This document shows, one piece after another, positions 1 through 6,939 of a stretch of DNA of 64,000 bases. Each line of letters opens with the position of its first letter. Positions within the stretch are counted from its first letter, which is position 1. The translations under genes and the position numbers were made by a program. A model generated the notes under the pieces. That model saw nothing but the letters and a program-made list of their open reading frames with translations, was not told the DNA's origin and made no database searches. The stretch is from PMG-095 sp049324695 (GTDB taxonomy: Bacteria; Myxococcota_A; Polyangia; Polyangiales; Polyangiaceae), in contig JBMOMJ010000055.1 in assembly GCA_049324695.1 (NCBI GenBank), forward strand, positions 62,001 through 126,000, read 5' to 3'.

Positions 1-396
1 GCGTGCGGCAAGGACGACAAACAAGACAACCCTCCGGTGCTCGGCAGCGGCGGCTCCAGCGCCGGCGCGGCGGGCAAAGGGGGCGCCCTTGGCAGCGGCG
101 GCACGAGCAGCACTGCGGGATCCGGAGGAACGGATGTCGTTGCCAAAGGAGGCGGGACGGCGGCTGGTGGCGCACCCGACTCCGAAGGTGGCGCGAGCCC
201 GGGCAGCGGCGGCGCCGGGCCTGACACGGGTGGACAACCAGCGGAAGCAGGCGCGCCGAGCGGGACGTGCTTCGAGCGACCCAAAACCAGCGCGGACAAC
301 TTGCAATTCCTCAACCGTTGCACCGATTCGCGCTGCTCATCTTTCGACAACTCTCAGCGCATTCCTGGGTTCACGGGAATCTTGCCGCCTCTCTGA
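1..396 (+). CDS. Gly-rich lipoprotein, 5' truncated by window edge
   Basis: The frame is open from base 1 to a TGA at 394-396, so the start lies outside the window. The second visible codon is Cys followed by Gly-Lys-Asp-Asp, which looks like the lipidated Cys just after a signal peptide; the missing part is then only the signal sequence. Residues 15-85 are a Gly/Ser/Ala low-complexity linker. The last 45 residues are ordinary sequence with three Cys. The next gene starts 11 bases later on the same strand. Function unknown; the lipoprotein reading is inferred from the Cys context. Confidence 0.6.
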   Translation, partial: ACGKDDKQDNPPVLGSGGSSAGAAGKGGALGSGGTSSTAGSGGTDVVAKGGGTAAGGAPDSEGGASPGSGGAGPDTGGQPAEAGAPSGTCFERPKTSADNLQFLNRCTDSRCSSFDNSQRIPGFTGILPPL

Positions 397-407
397 CGGA
401 CTCAATC

Positions 408-2372
408 ATGCGTTACTTGGGACTTTCTCTGCTCGGCGCGGGACTGCTTTCATCGGCGGTCGCACGGGCCGACATCGTTACGGATTGGAACGAGATCGCG
501 ATCGACGTGGGGCGACGCTTGGCGCTCGGCTCGAATCGAACGACCCGCGTCCTCGCGATTACGCACCTTGCGGTCTACGACGCGGTCGAGAGCGTTACTC
601 GCAATTATCAGCCGTACAGTCGCTATTTCACGCCGCGCTCGGCTGAAGTCTCGGTGGAAGCTGCTGTGGCCCAAGCCGCACACGACGCGCTGCTCTGGTT
701 GAATCCGAGCGACTATGCGCGCCTGGACGCAGAGCTCGAGCGCTCGCTCGCCGGGATCTCTGCTAGTCCGACAGCGAAGCTGAACGGTATCGAGCTCGGG
801 CGCGCCGTTGCATCCGAGATAGTCTACAGCCGACTCGCGGACGGTTCTTCCGATGTCGAGACCTACGATCTCTCCATTCCACCCGACCCCAGCGCTGGCG
901 GTACCAGCTCTTCGGGCGGAGCGAGCGGTGGTGCAAGCGCCGGTGGTGCAAGCGCCGGTGGTGCAAGCGCCGGTGGTGCAAGCGCCGGCGGAGCAACTAA
1001 CGGCGGAGCAACTAACGGCGGAGCAACTAACGGCGGAGCAACGAGCGGCGGAGCAACGAGCGGCGGCGGCGGAGCGACGAGCGGCGGAGCAACCAGCGGC
1101 GGAGCAACTAACGGCGGGGCAGCCAGCGGCGCGAGCAATGGCGGCGCGAGCAGCGGCGGCGCGAGCAGTGGCGGCACGACGAACAGTGTGCCCGTTAACC
1201 CCATTCCCGGCGCCGGACTTTGGCGTCCGACACCTCGCGCGCCGGTGAGTGGGAGCGAACCAGCGGGAGCGAGTGCACTCGAGCCGCAGTGGCGTGGAGT
1301 GACGCCGTTTGCGCTCAGCTCACCTTCTGCGTTTCGCTCTGTGGTTACTGCGCCGCCCGCGCTGGTCGACCAGCTTTATACGAACGCGTACAACGAAGTG
1401 AAGACGCTCGGGGCGTTCACTAGCGTGACGCGAACGTCCGAGCAGACGGACGTTGCAAACTTCTGGCGGCAGGAGACACAGGTCCCCTTTAATGCCATCG
1501 CGCGCAGCGTGGCTCAGAAGAGTGGATCGAGCATCGAGCAGAATGCGCGCTTGTTCGCGCTCCTGAACGTGGCGTTGGCCGACGCTCGTATCGCTACCTG
1601 GGATGCCAAGTATCTGCGCGGTTATTGGCGACCCATCACCGCGATTCGCTTGGGTGAACGTGATGGCAATCCCGCTACCGCCGGCGATGCCAGTTGGCGC
1701 CCCCTCATCGAAACGCCGGGGCACCCGAGCTTCGTGAGTGGTCACTCGGCAACGGGCGCAGCTGGCGCGGCAGTGCTCTCCGCCATTTTCGGAGACAACA
1801 CGGCGTTCACGCTGGCCTCTGACACGTTGCTCGGCAAAGTGCGCTCATTCACTTCGTTCAGCCAGGCCGCTGCCGAGAACGCTGAAAGCCGGGTCTATGC
1901 CGGCGTGCACTTTCGCTTCGATAACGAGCAGGGCCTCGCGCTTGGGAAGGCCGTTGGTGAGCGTGTTGCGACGGAACTGCTGTTGCCCGCCAGCGCCGTT
2001 GGCGGGCCTGGTGGTGCGGATGCTGGCGGCGCCGGTGGCTGGCCCACGGAAGCGGGCGCAGGGGGTGAAATCGCGGCGGGCGGCAGTGCGCTCGGCGGAG
2101 CGCTGGGCACGAGTGGCGGTAGCGTGAACGGCGGTAGCGTGAACGGCGGCTCGACGGCACGCGGTGGCAGCGGTGGTGTCGCTCCCGCCGGCGGTGCAGT
2201 TGGTGAAGCCGGCAACGGCGGTGTTGGCGGCAACGACTCGCGCCCCGACCAAGACGAGGGGTGCAGCTGCTCCGTGCCGGGACATCCAGTCACCTCACAC
2301 GCGCCCTGGGCGCTAGTAGCGGTTGCATTGCTCGCGTTCAAGCGCCGTCGAGATCGCAGCAAGCGCCCGTAG
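408..2372 (+). CDS. Secreted vanadium-dependent haloperoxidase / PAP2-family protein with MYXO-CTERM tail
   Basis: A 654-residue exported protein. The ATG at 408 gives a clean signal peptide (residues 1-21, cut after ARA); the open frame extends further upstream but into the preceding gene. All three vanadate/phosphate-binding motifs of the haloperoxidase/PAP2 superfamily are visible: K401-x6-R408-P409, S444-G445-H446 and S494-R495-x5-H501. The N-terminal part (YDAVES, residues about 60-70) is typical of bacterial vanadium haloperoxidase-like proteins. A Gly/Ala/Ser/Thr/Asn repeat insertion (about 160-258) sits between this helical part and the catalytic half, and a second Gly-rich stretch (about 528-610) leads to a C-terminal Cys-Ser-Cys, hydrophobic segment and KRRR cluster of MYXO-CTERM type, suggesting surface sorting. 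The fold is well supported; whether it oxidises halides or acts as a phosphatase is open. An oxyanion porin lies just downstream. Confidence 0.85.
   Translation: MRYLGLSLLGAGLLSSAVARADIVTDWNEIAIDVGRRLALGSNRTTRVLAITHLAVYDAVESVTRNYQPYSRYFTPRSAEVSVEAAVAQAAHDALLWLNPSDYARLDAELERSLAGISASPTAKLNGIELGRAVASEIVYSRLADGSSDVETYDLSIPPDPSAGGTSSSGGASGGASAGGASAGGASAGGASAGGATNGGATNGGATNGGATSGGATSGGGGATSGGATSGGATNGGAASGASNGGASSGGASSGGTTNSVPVNPIPGAGLWRPTPRAPVSGSEPAGASALEPQWRGVTPFALSSPSAFRSVVTAPPALVDQLYTNAYNEVKTLGAFTSVTRTSEQTDVANFWRQETQVPFNAIARSVAQKSGSSIEQNARLFALLNVALADARIATWDAKYLRGYWRPITAIRLGERDGNPATAGDASWRPLIETPGHPSFVSGHSATGAAGAAVLSAIFGDNTAFTLASDTLLGKVRSFTSFSQAAAENAESRVYAGVHFRFDNEQGLALGKAVGERVATELLLPASAVGGPGGADAGGAGGWPTEAGAGGEIAAGGSALGGALGTSGGSVNGGSVNGGSTARGGSGGVAPAGGAVGEAGNGGVGGNDSRPDQDEGCSCSVPGHPVTSHAPWALVAVALLAFKRRRDRSKRP
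927..1180 (+). repeat. In-frame 15-bp tandem repeats inside the haloperoxidase gene
   Basis: Four exact copies of GGTGGTGCAAGCGCC (927-986) are followed by three copies of GGCGGAGCAACTAAC (987-1031), two of GGCGGAGCAACGAGC (1032-1061) and then related degenerate units to about 1180. Each unit encodes Gly-Gly-Ala-x-x, so gain or loss of a unit keeps the reading frame. Confidence 0.85.
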
Positions 2373-2403
2373 CAGCAGCTGACCATCGTCGCGTCGAGCA
2401 AAC

Positions 2404-2432
2404 GATCCTCCGCGTGATTCGCGTGGAGGATC
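2404..2432 (+). terminator. Hairpin after the haloperoxidase gene
   Basis: GATCCTCC (2404-2411) pairs with GGAGGATC (2425-2432), extended by GCG/CGC with one bulged T around a short loop. There is no U-tract, so it may be a weak or Rho-assisted terminator; it lies 32 bases past the stop codon and 63 before the next start. Confidence 0.4.
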
Positions 2433-2494
2433 ACGCTCGGCGCGCCCTTCTCGCACGCACTAATTCTAGACAGATCGTCAAATAGTTAAGTTAA

Positions 2495-4009
2495 ATGGTT
2501 CAGCGCTCTACATTCTTCGCTTTCGTCGCGACTACCTGCTGGGGTTATGTCGCAACGGCGCACGCGCAAGACACGTCCACTTCACAAGACGACGACGTCG
2601 AAGTCCCGGCTGCACCGGCCAATGCGACTTCCGCGCCTCCAAGCGCAGCGCCGCCAGCGAACCCGCAGCTCCCGGCGGCAGCCCCCGTTGCGAGTCAGCC
2701 CAACCGAGACGCCGAACTCGCTGAGTTGAAGCGTCGCTTGGCGGCTCTCGAGGCTGCGCAAGCGAATGCCAATGCCTCGCGCTCGGAAGGTGAAGCGGCG
2801 CGCGCGGCTGGCGAGAAACGTCCAGCTAAAGAAGCGCCTGCGGCGTTGCCCTTCGGCATTCGCGTTGGCGGCTACATTCAAGGGCAATTCGAGACCAACC
2901 GACTTTCGCAAGATCAGCTGCAGCAGGGGGGTGACCCACTGAATCAAGACCGTTTCTCGCTGCGGCGCGCGCGGCTCGTGGTCGATCGCAGCTGGAAGTA
3001 CGCGGCGGGTACACTCGAGCTCGACGCGAATACGGTGCGTGGCCCGAACGTTGGGATTCGTCGCGCTGAAGCGACGTTACTGTATCGCGCCTCGGAGGCG
3101 CTCGACCAATTGCCGCTCGTTGCGGCGACTTTCGGAATCACCGACATTCCCTTCGGTTTCGAGATAGGTGAGTCCGCGCGCACACGGCCGTTCATGGAGC
3201 GCAGCCTGGGATCGCTCGCCTTGTTTCCCACCGAGGCCGATGCAGGCGTAAAGCTGTGGGGGGCGGTGTCCTTTCTTCGTTATGGGCTCGCGTTGATGAA
3301 CGGTGAGCCGCTCGATACACGAGGCTTTCCGCGCGATCCGAACGCGGCCAAGGATTTGGTTGGACGCGTTGGATTCGTTGCAAATCCATTGTCGAACTTC
3401 TCGATTTCGGGTGGGACCTCGTTCGCAAAGGGAAAGGGATTTCACTCGGGTCAGGATGCAACCAAGGACTCGCTCGCCTGGGTCGATCTGGATGGTCGCA
3501 GCACGGTTACGCTCGCCGAGCTCTTAGGGATCAAGGCGGTATCGGCGACGCCGTCGCAAAACTTCGAGCGCTGGGCGTTGGGTCTCGATTTGCGTCTCAG
3601 CTTGAAGACGCAAATCGGCGAAACGTTGCTGTACGGTGAAGCGTTCGTCGCTTCGAACTACGATCGCGGTTTGGCCCACGCCGATCCCATTGCGACGGGC
3701 TTCGATGTGCGCCATCTCGGTGCTTTTGCCGGCGTCGTGCAGGGGGTGACGCGCCATGGCTTCGTAGGGTTTCGTTTTGGCTACTACGATCCGAACTCAG
3801 ATGTGCTGGAGCAACGCCGTAATCGCTTCGTGCCGGTCGATCTGAGCCTGACCACTTTTTCACCGCTGATCGGTTTCGTGCTGCCGGGCCAAGCCAAGAT
3901 AGCTCTGCAGTACGATTTCATTCGCGATAATTTGGCTCGCGACACGCGCGGCGTTCCTGCCGACGCGGCCAATGACGTGTTCACGTTGCGCGCGCAGGTG
4001 GAGCTGTGA
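2495..4009 (+). CDS. Outer-membrane porin, phosphate-selective OprO/OprP-like
   Basis: A 504-residue protein with a signal peptide (residues 1-24, cut after AHA), a Pro/Ala-rich spacer, a short coiled coil (about 70-95, Leu/Ala heptads with ELAELKRRLAALEAA) and then a beta-barrel of about 380 residues that opens with GGYIQGQFE and RARLVVD, the usual start of O/P-type porins. This layout of a periplasmic coiled coil before the barrel is known in trimeric OprO/P-like porins, which pass phosphate or other anions; substrate cannot be read from sequence. It is the first gene of a co-oriented run through the TonB system, and its stop overlaps the next start. Confidence 0.75.
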   Translation: MVQRSTFFAFVATTCWGYVATAHAQDTSTSQDDDVEVPAAPANATSAPPSAAPPANPQLPAAAPVASQPNRDAELAELKRRLAALEAAQANANASRSEGEAARAAGEKRPAKEAPAALPFGIRVGGYIQGQFETNRLSQDQLQQGGDPLNQDRFSLRRARLVVDRSWKYAAGTLELDANTVRGPNVGIRRAEATLLYRASEALDQLPLVAATFGITDIPFGFEIGESARTRPFMERSLGSLALFPTEADAGVKLWGAVSFLRYGLALMNGEPLDTRGFPRDPNAAKDLVGRVGFVANPLSNFSISGGTSFAKGKGFHSGQDATKDSLAWVDLDGRSTVTLAELLGIKAVSATPSQNFERWALGLDLRLSLKTQIGETLLYGEAFVASNYDRGLAHADPIATGFDVRHLGAFAGVVQGVTRHGFVGFRFGYYDPNSDVLEQRRNRFVPVDLSLTTFSPLIGFVLPGQAKIALQYDFIRDNLARDTRGVPADAANDVFTLRAQVEL

Positions 4010-4959
4010 AGCGCTTGCTACTGGCTCTGTACCTGGTCGGCTGCAGTAGCGAAGCGGTCAGCGCTGGCTACGAGGAGCCTGTGCGCGTCTTCAATGGGCA
4101 GTTTCACGAAGGAGCGTTGCCAGGCTTGCCTCCGCTCGGTGCGGACGACATCGCCGCAGGCGTCGAGCCGCTTTCTCCGCGCGTGACCACAGTCGACGGC
4201 ATCGGCGGCATCTTGCGCTTCGGTGATCCGCGCCAGGCCATCCGTGGACGAGCCTCGAGCAATGCTGTTGCTGTCGCGTTTCGTTTCGAAGACGTGGGTT
4301 CAGGTTACTGGATAGAACCGGTGCGCGGGCCCGACGCGCTGAATGCGGGGGAGTTCACCTGGAGCTTCGAAGCGCAGTTTTCTCGTGCCTTGCCGCTTGG
4401 TCGCCATCGTTTGCTGTTCGCGGCAGTGGACGCGCAGGGCCATGCCGGAACTCAGCTGGATGTCGCTCTGTGCGCCGGCAGCGAGATTCCTGACAACCAA
4501 AACGTGTGCCTGCCGACACAAAAGCCACCCGCGCTGGTGATCAGCCTGGCTTGGGACGTCGACGCCGACGTCGATTTGCAGGTGCGCACGCCCGACGGCA
4601 CGCTGGTCGACGCCAAACACCCTCTGGCGAAACCGGTTGATGGCGAACCAACGCCTGCCGACGGCCGCCTCGATTTGGACTCGAATGCAGCGTGCTCGAT
4701 CGACGGCGTGCGACGCGAGAATCTCGTGTTCGACCAAGCCGCAGCTTCGGGCGAGTACGCCGTTTACGCGAATCTGTTTGCGGGCTGCGGCAAACCATCG
4801 ACGCGCTTCACCCTCACAGTGCACATGCCAGCTGAAGGCTCTGAGCCCGGCACGTTCAAGCAAGTCGAAGTGTTTCGCAACTCGGGAATTCTGCTCGCTT
4901 CGCAAGCCAACGGGGGCGCGAAGCTCGGCTTGTTCGTCAGCAACTTCATCGTTCCCTGA
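4006..4959 (+). CDS. Lipoprotein with DUF2135/YfaP-like domain
   Basis: A 317-residue protein starting at a GTG that overlaps the stop of the porin gene by four bases, a sign of translational coupling. The short signal peptide ends in LVGC (Cys 13), so it should be a lipoprotein. Residues about 175-275 contain LAWDVDADVDLQVRTPDG and later ASGEYAVYANLF, matching the beta-sandwich pattern of DUF2135/YfaP-like domains, where an acidic WDxDxDVDL motif often binds a cation. The N-terminal half (about 20-165) is also beta-rich but not recognised. Inferred role: an outer-membrane accessory lipoprotein of the adjacent porin/TonB system. Confidence 0.6.
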   Translation: MKRLLLALYLVGCSSEAVSAGYEEPVRVFNGQFHEGALPGLPPLGADDIAAGVEPLSPRVTTVDGIGGILRFGDPRQAIRGRASSNAVAVAFRFEDVGSGYWIEPVRGPDALNAGEFTWSFEAQFSRALPLGRHRLLFAAVDAQGHAGTQLDVALCAGSEIPDNQNVCLPTQKPPALVISLAWDVDADVDLQVRTPDGTLVDAKHPLAKPVDGEPTPADGRLDLDSNAACSIDGVRRENLVFDQAAASGEYAVYANLFAGCGKPSTRFTLTVHMPAEGSEPGTFKQVEVFRNSGILLASQANGGAKLGLFVSNFIVP

Positions 4960-4999
4960 CGCGGAGCTCCACGAAAAAGTCTCACCAAGAGGTCATGTC

Positions 5000-5755
5000 A
5001 TGTTGATCGAACGCTTGATGAAACTCGCACTCTTCGGCAGCGAATGGGTGCTCTACCTGTTGCTCGCACTGTCGGTCGTTTCGTTCTCGACCATGTTCGA
5101 GCGCTGGCTCTTCTTCCGCAAGCGTCGTGACGACGTGGGGCGCCTGCGCGCCGAGCTCAGCAAGCAGCTCACGCAGGGTAAGTTCTCTGCCGTCGAGGGT
5201 TTGCTCGCCAAGAGTCCGTCGATCGAAGCGCGCGTCGCCGAGGAAGCATTGCGTTGGTCGCAGGGCGGTCCGGAAGCCATGTCCGATGCTGTCGACTCGG
5301 AGTTTGCGCGCGTGAAAGGTGAGCTCGAGCGCGGCACGAATTTGCTCGGCACCCTGGGCAACAATGCGCCGTTCGTGGGCTTGTTCGGCACCGTGCTCGG
5401 CGTGATCATAGCGTTTCACGCGCTGGGCGAGGCGGGCGGCAACACTTCGCAAATGGGCGGCGTGATGGCGGGCATCGCAGAGTCGCTGGTAGCGACGGGC
5501 GTGGGCTTGTTCGTCGCGTTGCCGGCTGTGATTGGCTACAACGTCGTGCAAAAACGTATCGGCGAGATTGAAGCAGGCGCGCTCAGCTTGACGAAACTGC
5601 TCACGGCCTACGTGAAGATGCAGGACTACGCAAAGGCCCCAGCAGCGGAGCCCGACACGACGCCGTCCCTCGCCAACATCGGGACCGAAGACGCGCTCGA
5701 AAACGAGCCAAATCCCAGCGCATCGGTAGCAGCAGCTGCTGCTGCTGGAGGTTAG
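5000..5755 (+). CDS. exbB: ExbB/TolQ/MotA-family proton channel
   Basis: A 251-residue inner-membrane protein. The ATG at 5000 is preceded by AGAGG (4988-4992); the open frame extends upstream into the previous gene but that part is not homologous. There is one TM helix at about 13-35, a cytoplasmic helical region, then two TM helices (about 113-135 and 158-180) with LGNNAPFVGLFGTVLG, the ExbB/TolQ signature that lines the proton path. The C-terminus is a low-complexity tail ending in poly-Ala. It lies directly upstream of exbD, tonB and a receptor, so it should energise that receptor. Confidence 0.9.
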   Translation: MLIERLMKLALFGSEWVLYLLLALSVVSFSTMFERWLFFRKRRDDVGRLRAELSKQLTQGKFSAVEGLLAKSPSIEARVAEEALRWSQGGPEAMSDAVDSEFARVKGELERGTNLLGTLGNNAPFVGLFGTVLGVIIAFHALGEAGGNTSQMGGVMAGIAESLVATGVGLFVALPAVIGYNVVQKRIGEIEAGALSLTKLLTAYVKMQDYAKAPAAEPDTTPSLANIGTEDALENEPNPSASVAAAAAAGG

Positions 5756-5757
5756 CC

Positions 5758-6168
5758 ATGGCTGCGGTATCGAGCTCTCGCCAAGGCCGGAACCCAATCA
5801 TCGGCATCAACGTGACGCCGATGGTCGACATTATCCTGGTGCTGCTCGTCATCATGATGGTGGCGGCGACGTACATCGCTTCTCAGGCGTTGAAGGTCGA
5901 GCTGCCCCGAACGGCTACTTCGGATGAATCGGCGGCCAAGACCTATGTCGTGACCATCACGCGTGACGGCCGCTATCTCTTCAACGACAAGCCGATTACC
6001 CGCGTAGCGCTGCTCGCGGAGCTCAAGGCTGCGCGCAAGGCAAACAAAGAGATGAGCTTGGTGATCACGGCGGATCAGGCAGCGCAGCACGGCGACGTAG
6101 TTGGCGTCATCGATGTCGCCAAGCTCCAAGGCATCAGCAAATTCGCGATCAACGTGGACCGGAGGTAG
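5758..6168 (+). CDS. exbD: ExbD/TolR-family proton channel subunit
   Basis: A 136-residue protein starting two bases after the exbB stop. Residues about 15-38 form the single TM helix, with the motif INVTPMVDIILVLLVIMMV; its Asp (in MVD) is the conserved protonatable residue of the ExbD family. The rest is a periplasmic ExbD domain ending in the usual ISKFAINVD strand. The tight spacing implies co-translation and fixed stoichiometry with ExbB. Confidence 0.93.
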   Translation: MAAVSSSRQGRNPIIGINVTPMVDIILVLLVIMMVAATYIASQALKVELPRTATSDESAAKTYVVTITRDGRYLFNDKPITRVALLAELKAARKANKEMSLVITADQAAQHGDVVGVIDVAKLQGISKFAINVDRR

Positions 6169-6206
6169 CGCGAGCTCTTCGGAGTATCGCGCCCAGCGGA
6201 GGCATC

Positions 6207-6908
6207 GTGGCGCAGAAATCTTTACTCGGCTTGAGCCTGCTGGTGCACGGGGCACTCGGACTTGCGATTGCGCAAGTCGAAATCAGAAAGTCGCGCGCGG
6301 CGACGGCGATCGAAATGGCTGAGAGCAAGCAGCGCGAAGCCGAAAAGAAGCCGGAGGAACCACCCAAAACCGCCCCCGAGCCACCAAAACGTGTCGCACG
6401 TCGGGCCGTTGCGGTGGAAAAGCCGAGCGAAGCGCCGCCACCACCCGAGCCCGCCGCGCCTTTGTCCGCGTTGCCGGACTTCGGTCTCGAGCTTGGTGGC
6501 GCCGTTGGCGGCATTCCAATCGCTGCTCCGACGCCGGTTGCATCGGCTCTAGGCAGCGCTCCAGTTGCGCGCGCAGCAGCCCCGCTGGTGAAGCGCCCCG
6601 CTCTCGCCAGCGCCGAGGCAGAGCTGGTGTGCGACGAGCCCGCCCAAAAACCCAAGCCGCGCAATATTCCGCAGCCGGTTTACACGGATCGAGCGCGCGA
6701 AGCCGGCATCGAAGGCAAAGTGCGCGTCGAGCTCACGGTGGACGAAACGGGGCGCGTGGTGAGCGCTCGAGTTCTGCAAGGGCTCGGTTATGGCCTCGAC
6801 GAAGCCGCACTCGCCGCCGCCGAGCGCGCCACGTTCGAGCCTGCGACGCGCTGTGGAAAGCCAACGCGCGCCACCTTCACGATGGGCATCCGTTTCTCTG
6901 CGGCGTGA
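6207..6908 (+). CDS. tonB: TonB-family energy transducer
   Basis: A 233-residue protein beginning at GTG 6207, preceded by GCGGAGG. The N-terminal hydrophobic helix (about 5-22) anchors it in the inner membrane. A Lys/Glu/Pro-rich spacer (about 45-90) spans the periplasm. Residues about 150-233 form a TonB C-terminal domain: PRNIPQPVYTDRAREAGIEG, then VRVELTVDETGRV and an Ala-rich helix ending FEPATRCGKPT. It completes the ExbB-ExbD-TonB complex, and the receptor follows after 31 bases. Confidence 0.88.
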   Translation: MAQKSLLGLSLLVHGALGLAIAQVEIRKSRAATAIEMAESKQREAEKKPEEPPKTAPEPPKRVARRAVAVEKPSEAPPPPEPAAPLSALPDFGLELGGAVGGIPIAAPTPVASALGSAPVARAAAPLVKRPALASAEAELVCDEPAQKPKPRNIPQPVYTDRAREAGIEGKVRVELTVDETGRVVSARVLQGLGYGLDEAALAAAERATFEPATRCGKPTRATFTMGIRFSAA

Positions 6909-6939
6909 TGCATAACGACCCAAACTCGATATCTTCCCT

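Noticed and set aside
4300..4905. 201-codon minus-strand frame within the DUF2135-like gene
   Set aside because: Lies wholly inside a well-supported gene and has no recognisable motif.
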